The position numbers were made by a program, and so were the translations under genes. Shown here one piece after another: positions 1-6,314 of a stretch of 13,740 bases of DNA. The notes under the pieces are model-generated. The model was not told where the DNA came from and ran no database searches. It saw only the letters and a program-made list of their open reading frames with translations. Numbering within the stretch: position 1 is the stretch's first letter; each line of letters begins with the position of its first letter. Source of the stretch: Solirubrobacterales bacterium (lineage in GTDB: Bacteria > Actinomycetota > Thermoleophilia > Solirubrobacterales > Solirubrobacteraceae); the NCBI GenBank assembly GCA_015655225.1, contig JAATFK010000329.1, positions 1 through 13,740 on the forward strand, given 5' to 3'.

Positions 1-229
1 TCAGCTCCTCGGCCCGGGCGAAGAGGCGTGAGCACGGCATGTTCAGACCCTCGACGAGACGCAGCAGCGTCCGCGCGGTCGGATTGCCGATCCCCGCCTC
101 CAGCTCCCAGATCCGCCGCTGCGGAACACCCGTCCGCAGCGCGACCGCTTCTTGCGTCATCTTCAGCTCCTCGCGTCGCTCGCGGAGCGCGAGCCCGAGC
201 GAGCGGAGGAAGCGCGTGGCATCCTGCAC
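1..229 (-). CDS. XRE-family helix-turn-helix regulator (3' end beyond window)
   Basis: Reading the minus strand from GTG at 229 gives 76 residues with no stop before the window edge. The sequence has the shape of a small XRE/Cro-CI DNA-binding domain: a first helix around LRERREELK (residues 16-23), then the helix-turn-helix TQEAVALRTGVPQRRIWELE (residues 25-44), then GNPTARTLLRLVEGL (48-62). Proteins of this type are often only 70 to 100 residues, so most of the gene is probably here. GTG 229 was chosen because an AGAGGG Shine-Dalgarno lies 7 bases upstream and the product then starts just before the first helix. The frame stays open upstream as far as a TAG near 365, so an earlier GTG at 322, giving a 31-residue extension, cannot be excluded. 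The target is unknown; the divergent 151-aa gene at 383 is an obvious candidate. Confidence 0.75.
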   Translation of the reverse strand, partial: MQDATRFLRSLGLALRERREELKMTQEAVALRTGVPQRRIWELEAGIGNPTARTLLRLVEGLNMPCSRLFARAEEL

Positions 230-382
230 TGAGCCACCCTCTGCGCCAGCCGGCGCTTCTGCAACGACGTTTACGTCCGGTGTGATCTCGATCGCGGACA
301 CGGCCACAGTTTTGCCGTCCACACCGACCCGTACATTCCTGCTCGATCCAGTTCCTCTCGATCGCTACATGCCGGGAGTCGC

Positions 383-838
383 ATGTCCCTCTGCTTCATC
401 GAGCCTCAGAACGCGATTCGCGTGATTGCAAACTCCGTCGGCCGCGAGGCGCGACGGCAGCTGCTCGGCGAGGTCGTGCGCGCCTGGGTCGACGAGATCC
501 CCGAGTCGGAGCTCGAGTCCCACTACGCGAAGGCCGTCGCGGACCTCGACGAGAACGACCTGTCGATGCTCGCCGCCTGGCACGCCTCGCTCGAGGTCGG
601 CCATCCGGTCGCCAACAAGGAGTTCCTCGTCAACGTCTTCCCGTCGCTTGGCGACAACCGTCGGGAAGCGCTCAAGATCGCCGCCGGATTCCGTGGCGAG
701 GAGGCGTTCGACGCCGGCGTCACGGAGGAGCAGTCGCTGGAGATGGTGCTGCCCTTCCTCTCCGACGCCCGCTGCCGGGAGCTGGCCCGCGAGTGCGTCG
801 AGCTGTACTGCTGGGACCGTCTCGGCGGCGAGAACTAG
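383..838 (+). CDS. Unrecognised 151-aa cytoplasmic protein
   Basis: I do not recognise this protein. It has no signal peptide or membrane segment and looks mostly helical and acidic, with stretches such as ESELESHYAKAVADLDENDL and VFPSLGDNRREALKIAAGF. The four Cys residues do not form a metal motif. High third-position GC through the body supports real coding. The first ~15 codons are less GC-biased, and an in-frame GTG at 422 is an alternative start. ATG 383 was kept because GGGAG (374-378) sits 4 bases upstream. The gene diverges from the XRE regulator. Its TAG stop shares the palindrome CTAG (835-838) with the stop of the opposing HAD gene, leaving no room for a terminator between them. 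A partner or target of the regulator is conceivable but is only inferred from position. Confidence 0.75.
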   Translation: MSLCFIEPQNAIRVIANSVGREARRQLLGEVVRAWVDEIPESELESHYAKAVADLDENDLSMLAAWHASLEVGHPVANKEFLVNVFPSLGDNRREALKIAAGFRGEEAFDAGVTEEQSLEMVLPFLSDARCRELARECVELYCWDRLGGEN

Positions 839-1485
839 GCCCCGACGGGGTCGGCGAGCACGGCGTCCAGGTCCGCGATCGCCTGCGTGGTGTCGCGGAA
901 CCAGACGGCGCTCATCCCGACCCCGCGCGCGGCGTCGCAGTTGATCTCGAGGTCGTCGAGGAAGACGGTCGACTCGGCCGCGACGCCGAGCCGCTCCAGC
1001 GTCAGCTCGTAAATCCGCGGGTCGGGCTTGCGCATGCCGACGAACGCGGAGTCGACGACCAGCTCGAAGATCTCGTCGATCGGCAGCATCGGCCGCCACA
1101 GCGGCTCCCACTCGCGCACGTTGTTCGTGAGGATCGCCAGCCGCAGGCCGCGCTCGTGCAGCGTCCGGAAGTACGCGAACAGCTCCAGGTTCGGTCGCAG
1201 GTGGGAGAAGAAGCCCTCGCCGTAGCCGTGCAGGTCGATCCGGTGCCCGACCGCGTCCTCGAGCCCGTCGCCGATCCGCCGCAGGAACTCGGCCTCGCTG
1301 ATCGCGCCCTTCTCCAGCTCGAACAGCGGGTTCTCGCCGCCGTGCGCCTCGGTCGCGTGCACCATCGCCTTCCCGAGCGCCTCGAGCGGGATCCCGTGCG
1401 AATCCTGCATCGCCGCGAAGGACGTCAGCAGCGGCGTCGTCAGCACCCCGCCGAAGTCCGAGACGACGACCTCGATCTGGCTCAT
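835..1485 (-). CDS. HAD-superfamily hydrolase (subfamily IA, YihX/ACAD10-like)
   Basis: This 216-aa protein carries all four HAD motifs: DFGGV (residues 10-14) with Asp10 as the nucleophile, LTNN (119-122), the Lys of MRKPDP (Lys153), and FLDD (175-178) for Mg2+ binding. The second Asp of the usual DxD motif I is Gly here, as also seen in YihX- and ACAD10-type members (their DxG/DxGN signature), so activity is still likely. A helical cap lies between motifs I and II. It is probably a small-molecule phosphatase; the substrate cannot be told from sequence. Its ATG overlaps the TGA of the upstream lipocalin-like gene as ATGA (1482-1485), so the two are likely translationally coupled as the last members of an operon with fxsA. 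Upstream extension of the frame beyond 1485 overlaps the neighbour and is not coding. Confidence 0.9.
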   Translation of the reverse strand: MSQIEVVVSDFGGVLTTPLLTSFAAMQDSHGIPLEALGKAMVHATEAHGGENPLFELEKGAISEAEFLRRIGDGLEDAVGHRIDLHGYGEGFFSHLRPNLELFAYFRTLHERGLRLAILTNNVREWEPLWRPMLPIDEIFELVVDSAFVGMRKPDPRIYELTLERLGVAAESTVFLDDLEINCDAARGVGMSAVWFRDTTQAIADLDAVLADPVGA

Positions 1486-2399
1486 GCGCGTCGCAGCACG
1501 TCGTAGCGGCCGACACCGGTGCGGCCGTCCATCCGCCACGTGAAGAAGGCGCAGTCGAGCCGCAGTCGCCCGAGGTCGAGCGTCGTCCCGCAGACCGCCT
1601 CGCCGGCGATCCGCAGCGGCCCCGCGTCGTCCTCCTCGTCGTCGCTGACCCACAGCTCGAGCCCGGCGCGGCGCTGGCAGCCGTCGCCATCAGCGACCGT
1701 CGAGAGGCGCGGCTCCGCGACCGCCGTCACACCCGCGTCCTCCAGCAGGTACGCGCTGACCGCCTCGGCGTCCTGGCCCTTCGCGCCGGCGGGACGCACG
1801 CTCGCGAGCGCGATGCCGTCGTCGCCCACGACGCCCTCGCCGGCCTCGCCGCCCTCGAACCAGAGCGCGATCGTGCGGGCCAGCTCGAGCCGGTCCCAGT
1901 CGGGCGCGCCCCACTGGTGGCCGCGCTGGCCGAGGCAGTCGACCGTCCACTCCTCCGACCCGATCCAGACGCGGCCGGTGACGCGGCAGAGCTGCTCGTA
2001 GCCGTGCAGGTGGGCGGCGCTGTCGGCGACCGCGCCGCGGCCGACCTCGGCAGGCTCGCCGCGGGCGTCGAAGCGCAGCTCGAAGCCGCCGTCGTCACCG
2101 TCGTAGTCGACGGTCCAGGCGCGCAGCGGCTCGACGATCGTCGCACTCACGTCACCGGCCTCCACGCGGGACCAGTCGGCGTCGGGCAGCTCGACCGCGC
2201 CGGCCGCGTTCAGCGCCGCCAGCTCACCGCCGCGGAACAGCAGCCCGAGGCCGCTCGCGAGCGTCGGCTCGCCCGGCACGAGGCCGAGGCGCGCGCTCCC
2301 GTAGAGGCCTTGCCCGGCGTCGCCGAACGCGAACGTGACGGCGTCGCCGAACCCCTCGCCCGTGCCCGGGCGGGGCGACTCGTGCTCGGGGGCGATCAT
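1482..2399 (-). CDS. Lipocalin-like AttH/CrtC-type protein
   Basis: This is a 305-aa protein without a signal peptide or membrane segment. The central segment GQRGHQWGAPDW (residues 157-168), followed by a strand with WF around 180, resembles the (D/G)xxWGxRDW signature of the AttH, hydroxyneurosporene-dehydratase (CrtC) and DUF7064-like calycin proteins. Many of these act on or bind hydrophobic ligands. Alternating strands with short acidic loops fit a two-domain beta barrel. I place it in this superfamily from the motif and the overall pattern only; the substrate is unknown. It overlaps fxsA upstream (ATGA at 2396-2399) and the HAD gene downstream (ATGA at 1482-1485), which fixes ATG 2399 as the start and argues for one transcript. 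A link to lipid or isoprenoid metabolism would be inference. Confidence 0.7.
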   Translation of the reverse strand: MIAPEHESPRPGTGEGFGDAVTFAFGDAGQGLYGSARLGLVPGEPTLASGLGLLFRGGELAALNAAGAVELPDADWSRVEAGDVSATIVEPLRAWTVDYDGDDGGFELRFDARGEPAEVGRGAVADSAAHLHGYEQLCRVTGRVWIGSEEWTVDCLGQRGHQWGAPDWDRLELARTIALWFEGGEAGEGVVGDDGIALASVRPAGAKGQDAEAVSAYLLEDAGVTAVAEPRLSTVADGDGCQRRAGLELWVSDDEEDDAGPLRIAGEAVCGTTLDLGRLRLDCAFFTWRMDGRTGVGRYDVLRRA

Positions 2400-2899
2400 C
2401 CGTGCAGGTGGCGGGGGTCGAGTGGGTCGAACTCGGTCGCGGTGCCGTCGACGTCGTAGTCGCGCGGCGGGCGCGGCGGGTGTGGCGGCCGCCGGCGCGA
2501 GCGGCCGCCCATCCGACCCCCGGCGACGGCGCCGAGCAGGCTGTTGCCGGCGCGCCGCAGGATCGCTCTGCGCAGCCGCGCGCGGGTCGGCGGAAAGAGC
2601 ATCAGCACGCCGAAGGCGTCGGTGATGAAGCCGGGGGCGAGCAGCAGCGAGCCGCCGAGCATCACGAGGCCGCCGTCGACCGCCTCGCGGGCCGGGGGGC
2701 GCCCGGCGGCGAGGGCGCCGCGGAAGCGCCGCCAGACGATCCGGCCCTGCGAGCGCAGCAGCCAGCTGCCGAGGACGGCGTCGAGCAGCAGCAGGCCGAG
2801 CGTCGGCAGCGTGCCGATCGCCTCGCCCACCTGGATGATCACGTACAGCTCCGCGATCGGGACGACGACGAAGAGCAGGAAGAGGAGCGGAGCGAACAT
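2396..2899 (-). CDS. fxsA: FxsA-family membrane protein
   Basis: The product is 167 aa from ATG 2899, or 170 aa from GTG 2908. It matches the FxsA pattern: a first hydrophobic segment ending PIAELYVIIQVGEAIG, a second segment GLLLLDAVLGSWLLRSQG, a cytoplasmic stretch with ALAAGRPP, and a third segment GSLLLAPGFITDAFGVLMLFPPTR. It ends in a basic, proline-rich cytoplasmic tail. FxsA is an inner-membrane protein; E. coli FxsA, when overproduced, relieves exclusion of phage T7 by the F plasmid, but its normal role is not known. ATG 2899 is preferred because GGGG lies a few bases upstream and a TAGCCT -10-like hexamer (2909-2914) sits 9 bases before it, directly abutting the GTG alternative. It is 46 or more bases downstream of the STAS gene and overlaps the next gene by 4 bases. 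Confidence 0.9.
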   Translation of the reverse strand: MFAPLLFLLFVVVPIAELYVIIQVGEAIGTLPTLGLLLLDAVLGSWLLRSQGRIVWRRFRGALAAGRPPAREAVDGGLVMLGGSLLLAPGFITDAFGVLMLFPPTRARLRRAILRRAGNSLLGAVAGGRMGGRSRRRPPHPPRPPRDYDVDGTATEFDPLDPRHLHG

Positions 2900-2908
2900 C
2901 GTCCCCAC

Positions 2909-2914
2909 AGGCTA
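2909..2914 (-). promoter_or_regulatory. Candidate -10 hexamer for fxsA
   Basis: TAGCCT on the minus strand lies 9 bases before ATG 2899. No convincing -35 element is visible at 16-18 bases. If used, transcription would begin 1-3 bases before the start codon. This could give fxsA expression independent of the STAS gene. The small inverted repeat CCCGC-GT-GCGGG (2915-2926) lies just upstream of it in the STAS-fxsA gap. Confidence 0.3.
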
Positions 2915-2954
2915 CCCGCGTGCGGGCCGCGAGCGCCGGAGAATTAGCCGGGCG

Positions 2955-3290
2955 TTAGGCGAGGACGGCGGCGCGCTGCGGTGCCGAGCGCTCGATCCGC
3001 ACGCCCGGGAGTCGGTCGAGGCCGACCAGCTCGATCAGCGCGACGACCTGCGGCTGCGCGTCGCGCAGCGCCATCGTGCGCTCCTGGGCACGCAGGCGAC
3101 GCGCCAGCATCACGAAGTCCAGCATCAGCGAGGCGTCCGCCCAGGACAGCTCGCGCAGGTCCACGACGACGTCCGTCTTGGCCTTGATCGCCCGGATCAT
3201 CGCGGGACGCCGGCGCCCTTGGGTGGCGCGATCCTCGTCACCTCTGCAACGCAGAGTGGGGGGGTGTTCGGCGTAGTCGACGATGGCCAC
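2955..3290 (-). CDS. STAS-domain protein (anti-sigma-factor-antagonist-like)
   Basis: This 111-aa protein is essentially one STAS domain. It has a strand CRGDEDRA (residues 15-22), helix, strand VVVDLREL (41-48), the loop-helix WADASLMLDFVMLARRL (50-66), strand TMALRDAQ, and helix VVALIELVGLDRLP. This is the fold of SpoIIAA/RsbV antagonists, which bind anti-sigma kinases and are switched by phosphorylation of a Ser just after the loop Asp. Here Asp52 is followed by Ala53 and then Ser54, so the usual phospho-Ser position looks substituted. It could be a non-switching variant, or a STAS domain used elsewhere. The start is GTG 3290, with a strong AGGTGGAGG 13 bases upstream, which is longer spacing than ideal. 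It may head the fxsA operon. Confidence 0.82.
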   Translation of the reverse strand: MAIVDYAEHPPTLRCRGDEDRATQGRRRPAMIRAIKAKTDVVVDLRELSWADASLMLDFVMLARRLRAQERTMALRDAQPQVVALIELVGLDRLPGVRIERSAPQRAAVLA

Positions 3291-3382
3291 GAACCTAACG
3301 AAACCTCCACCTGGTCTGCAAGTTCACCAACAGCTAGATAAGCGGACTCTCACCTTTGAGCGGTCGAGCTCCGACCGTGGGC

Positions 3383-3388
3383 TATCCT
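3383..3388 (+). promoter_or_regulatory. Candidate -10 hexamer, leaderless start of the SufT-like gene
   Basis: TATCCT lies 7 bases before ATG 3396, so the expected transcription start falls on or next to the A of the ATG. There is no Shine-Dalgarno in front of this ATG, which fits a leaderless mRNA. A TTGAGC (3356-3361) is present, but at 21 bases it is too far upstream for a standard -35. Confidence 0.42.
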
Positions 3389-3395
3389 CACTCGA

Positions 3396-3692
3396 ATGCC
3401 AACCGTGGACGAAGTGAATGACGCGCTCTCGAACGTGATCGACCCCGAGCTGGGACTCGACTTCGTCGAGCTGGGGCTGGTCTACGACGTCGAGATCGAC
3501 GCGGCGACGGTCAACATCACCTTCACCCTGACGACGCCTGCCTGCCCGATCGGCCCGCAGGTCAGCGAGCAGATGGTCGAGTTCGTCGGCGAGCTCGACG
3601 GCGTCGAGCAGGTCAATCCGAGAATGGTCTTCACGCCGCCGTGGTCGCCCGAGCGGATGAGCGAAGACGCGAAGTTCGCGCTCGGCTTCTAG
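3396..3692 (+). CDS. MIP18/DUF59-family Fe-S cluster assembly factor (SufT/PaaD-like)
   Basis: This 98-aa protein is a complete DUF59 domain. The family hallmarks are the DPE of VIDPELGLDFVELGLVYDV (residues 14-32), the Cys in TLTTPACPIGPQVSEQ (Cys50), and the C-terminal TPPWSPERMSEDAK (80-93). SufT- and PaaD-like proteins help deliver or mature Fe-S clusters on target enzymes. There are no suf genes in the window, so this is a stand-alone copy. IspH, a 4Fe-4S enzyme encoded 3.6 kb away, could be a client, but that is only inference. ATG 3396 is the natural start because the product begins directly at the domain, and it probably lacks a 5' leader. The TAG stop overlaps the stop of the opposing acyltransferase in a shared CTAG (3689-3692). 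Confidence 0.92.
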   Translation: MPTVDEVNDALSNVIDPELGLDFVELGLVYDVEIDAATVNITFTLTTPACPIGPQVSEQMVEFVGELDGVEQVNPRMVFTPPWSPERMSEDAKFALGF

Positions 3693-5317
3693 CCGGGCCC
3701 GCCGTTTCCGTTTCCGTTTCCGTTCCCATTCCCTGACGGCCGGCGCCGGCTGCGGGCGCGCATGCTGCTGCCCGGCCCTTCGGTTCGTGCCCGCGGTCCG
3801 CTCGGCAGCAGCTGCGACTCGCGCGGCGCCGTCTCCTCCGCGGCTGCCGCCGGCGTGACCGGCGGCTCCACCACCGGCGTCGCCGGGACCGCCGCGGTCC
3901 CGCCCGCGGCCCGCGCCGCCCGCGCGGTCGCGATCCGCTTCAGCTCCGCCAGGCCGTCCTCGATCCCCTCGGCGATCAGGTCGATGTCCGGCAGCGCGTC
4001 GTAGTCGCCGAGCAGCCCGAAGTTGACGCCGCCGTTGTAGGACATGATCGCGATCGCGAGGCTGTGGCTCTTCGGCAGGAAGGCGATCGGGAAGAGGTCG
4101 AGCAGCTCGCGCCCGAGGACGTAGAGCGGGAACTGCGGGCCCGGCACGTTCGTCGTGATGAGGTTGAAGAGGCGCGTCGAGAACTGGATCCGCGACGCCT
4201 GCGCGAGGACCGTCGGAGGCGCCAGCTGCTGGACGTCGGCGAGCACCTTCGCGCCGACCGCCTGCTTGGACTCCTTCAGCCCGTCCATCGCCTCTCTGAC
4301 GAACCGGAGCCGCGCGACCGGGTCCTTGATGTAGACCGGCAGCGGGCCGCGCATCAGCACGATCTGATTGCCGAGCTGGTGTCTCTGCTCGGTCGAGCGG
4401 ATCGAGACCGGCACGAGCGCGCGCAGCTCCAGACCCTCGGTGCGCACGCCGCGCGAGCGCAGCCAGCGCCCGAGCGCGCCCGAGACGACCGCCAGCACCA
4501 CGTCGTTGACGGTGCCGCCGAGGATCCCCTTGACGTAGCGGAAGTCCTCCAGCTGGTTGCGGACGATCGCGTAGCGCCGGTGCGGACCGATCGGCACGTT
4601 CAGCGGCGTGTCGGGCGCAGGGTTGAGCCCGGCCCAGACGATCTCGCCGATCCCCTCGGCCGCCTCGCGCACGGCGTCGAGCGCGGCCCCCGGATTGGTC
4701 GCCGCGCCGATCGCCTTGCCAGCCGCGTCGAAGGCGGTCCGCGCGAGCCCGGCGACGCCGGCCGCCATCATCTCCGCGTTCGTCGGCTCCGGCCGCGGCT
4801 GCCACGCCGGCAGGTCGGGGTCGGGCGGCGGGGGGACGGGGGTGAGGTCGAACAGGACGGTCGCGAGGTCGACGCCGGAGACGCCGTCGACGAGCGCGTG
4901 GTGCGTCTTGAAGATCAGCGCGAAGCGGTTGCCTTCGAGGCCCTCGATGAACCAGCACTCCCACAGCGGCTTGGAGCGGTCGAGCGCCTGGGAGTGGATC
5001 CGCGCGGCGAGCCGCCACAGCTGCTCCTCGGTCCCGGGCGACGGCAGCGCGCTGTGGCGCAGGTGGTACTCGAGGTTGAAGTTGGGATCGTCGATCCACA
5101 GCGGGCGCCCGGTCTCGAGCGGCGGATGCGCGAGCTTCTGGCGGTAGCGCGGCACGAAGCGGAGGCGGTTGCGGATGTGCTCGCGCACCTCGACGAAGGG
5201 CGGCGGCGGCCCTTCGAAGATCGTCACCGCGCCGATGTGCATGTGCGAATCGGCGTCCTCCTGGTGCAGGAACGACGCGTCGACGGCGGTCAGGCGGTCC
5301 AGGTGCTGTTGCGCCAC
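3689..5317 (-). CDS. Wax ester synthase/diacylglycerol acyltransferase (WS/DGAT) family
   Basis: This 542-aa protein covers the whole WS/DGAT family. It has the N-terminal LTAVDASFLHQE (residues 9-20), PLWE (117-120), the catalytic HHxxxDG as HHALVDG (139-145), and the conserved NDVVLAVVSGALGRWL and TNVPGPQFPLYVLG further on. Such enzymes transfer fatty acyl groups from acyl-CoA to diacylglycerol or fatty alcohols, making storage lipid at the membrane surface. The catalytic residues are intact. From about residue 460 the chain becomes an Ala/Pro-rich, low-complexity tail with a basic patch and five Asn-Gly repeats, which is longer than the typical core of about 460 residues. Start GTG 5317 is set by GAGGAG 4 bases upstream and by homology at MAQQHLDRLTAVD. 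The frame is open further upstream but looks non-coding. Confidence 0.93.
   Translation of the reverse strand: MAQQHLDRLTAVDASFLHQEDADSHMHIGAVTIFEGPPPPFVEVREHIRNRLRFVPRYRQKLAHPPLETGRPLWIDDPNFNLEYHLRHSALPSPGTEEQLWRLAARIHSQALDRSKPLWECWFIEGLEGNRFALIFKTHHALVDGVSGVDLATVLFDLTPVPPPPDPDLPAWQPRPEPTNAEMMAAGVAGLARTAFDAAGKAIGAATNPGAALDAVREAAEGIGEIVWAGLNPAPDTPLNVPIGPHRRYAIVRNQLEDFRYVKGILGGTVNDVVLAVVSGALGRWLRSRGVRTEGLELRALVPVSIRSTEQRHQLGNQIVLMRGPLPVYIKDPVARLRFVREAMDGLKESKQAVGAKVLADVQQLAPPTVLAQASRIQFSTRLFNLITTNVPGPQFPLYVLGRELLDLFPIAFLPKSHSLAIAIMSYNGGVNFGLLGDYDALPDIDLIAEGIEDGLAELKRIATARAARAAGGTAAVPATPVVEPPVTPAAAAEETAPRESQLLPSGPRARTEGPGSSMRARSRRRPSGNGNGNGNGNGGPG
3704..3733 (+). repeat. Hexamer tandem repeat encoding an Asn-Gly tail
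   Basis: Three perfect copies of GTTTCC are followed by two single-base variants (GTTCCC, ATTCCC). On the minus strand they encode five consecutive Asn-Gly pairs near the C-terminus of the WS/DGAT protein. Because the unit is 6 bases, slippage would change tail length without shifting the frame. The AAC/GGA codons used are AT-richer than the surroundings. Confidence 0.85.
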
Positions 5318-5356
5318 GGCGCTCCTCTTCGGCGGGGACGACAGTCCGACTTCAAG

Positions 5357-5362
5357 CGTATA
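5357..5362 (-). promoter_or_regulatory. Candidate -10 hexamer for the WS/DGAT gene
   Basis: TATACG on the minus strand lies in the 168-base gap between the acyltransferase and the divergent M28-like gene, one of the few AT-rich spots there. It would give a leader of about 35 bases that contains the GAGGAG ribosome binding site. The -35 region (ATGACC at 15 bases) is poor. The rest of the gap holds only GC-rich palindromic sequence around 5402-5420 and nothing else I can name. Confidence 0.27.
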
Positions 5363-5485
5363 CCGCGCAGGCACTCGGGTCATGCGCGCGTTGCTGATTC
5401 GGCGGCGCGCCGGCCGCGCGCGCGTCGTTCCTGCGAAGCTTCCCGCTCGATGGCGCCGGATCTCATGCAGCAACAGAGCTGACGC

Positions 5486-6307
5486 GTGTCGGTCCGTCTG
5501 CTGGTCGGCGCGCTCGCGGCGCAGTTCCTGATCGCCGGCATCTTCATCTACTTCGCCGTCACCGGCTTCCCGTTCCTGCCGACGCACGCGGCCGGCAACG
5601 ACGACTTCGACGGGCAGCAGGCCTACGCCGACGTGCGCGCGCAGGTCGCCCGCGGCCCGCGTCCGGCGGGCTCGGAGGCGTCGCGCCAGCTCGCCGTCTG
5701 GCTGCGCGCGCGGTTGCCGCACGGCACGTTCGAGGCGGTCCCGGGCGGGCTGCGCGACGTCGTCGGCTCGCTGCCGGGCCGCGCGCCCGCGATCGAGATC
5801 GGCGCGCCGTACGACACGGCCGCGGTGCCCGGCCTCGTCGGCGCCGACGACCCCGCGAGCGGCGCCGCCGTCGTGCTGGAGCTGGCGCGCGCGCTCGTGC
5901 GGTCGGGGATCCGCGGCCCGCACGCGCGGGCGGTCCGCTTCGTGCTGTGGGACGGCAGCCACGCGGACCGGCGTGAGGCCGGGGGAGCGGTGCGGGAGCG
6001 GGTCACGCTCGGCCGCGTCGGCGCGAGCGACCTGCGGCTGCGCCGCCCGGCCGACAGCGACGCGGCGTTGTGGGCCCGGCTGCGGTCAGCCGCCGACGAG
6101 GCGGGCGTCGGCGACACGTTCCCGACCGGCACCGCCCCGGCGACGGGCGGCGGGGCGGGCTCCTCGATTCCGACGGCCGACCTGACCGCCGCGACCCCAC
6201 CGTGCACGACCCCCGGCGCCAGCTGCGACACGCTCGCGGGGATCGACGCCGACAGCCTCGACGCGGTCGGCGAGGCGCTCGTCGAGCTGGTCCACCGGGG
6301 CGGCTGA
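5486..6307 (+). CDS. Degenerate M28-peptidase-like membrane-anchored protein
   Basis: This is a 273-aa protein with one N-terminal membrane segment (about residues 4-24) and no lipobox, so the rest should lie outside the membrane. The fold signature is that of M28 zinc aminopeptidases: IEIGAPYDTAAVPGLVGADDPASGAAVVLELARAL (residues 103-137), VRFVLWDG (150-157), and a final segment with PTADL and DTLAGIDADSLDAVGEALVELV. At the ligand positions, however, the family HxD reads PYD (Pro109), the Glu-Glu after the WDG strand reads Ser158-His159, and the late His of the WHTP motif reads Thr (Cys240-Thr241-Thr242-Pro243). Only the central Asp122 remains, so it is probably catalytically dead. GTG 5486 directly follows an in-frame TGA (5480-5482), so no earlier start exists; no clear Shine-Dalgarno is seen. 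It converges on lepB with a 7-base gap. Confidence 0.82.
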   Translation: MSVRLLVGALAAQFLIAGIFIYFAVTGFPFLPTHAAGNDDFDGQQAYADVRAQVARGPRPAGSEASRQLAVWLRARLPHGTFEAVPGGLRDVVGSLPGRAPAIEIGAPYDTAAVPGLVGADDPASGAAVVLELARALVRSGIRGPHARAVRFVLWDGSHADRREAGGAVRERVTLGRVGASDLRLRRPADSDAALWARLRSAADEAGVGDTFPTGTAPATGGGAGSSIPTADLTAATPPCTTPGASCDTLAGIDADSLDAVGEALVELVHRGG

Positions 6308-6314
6308 CCGCCGC

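Noticed and set aside
365..1690. Long open frame on the minus strand (441 codons) overlapping the 151-aa gene and the HAD gene
   Set aside because: Arg/Ala/Gly-rich shadow typical of high-GC DNA; it conflicts with recognisable HAD motifs in another frame.
5395..5425. GC-only palindromic run (GGCGCGCC, GGCCGCGCG) as a terminator or operator
   Set aside because: Low-complexity GC sequence between divergent promoters makes short palindromes trivial; no clean stem-loop.
4064..5482. 472-codon plus-strand open frame opposite the WS/DGAT gene
   Set aside because: Arg/Glu/Asp/Leu-rich antisense shadow; the minus strand holds an intact acyltransferase with HHxxxDG.
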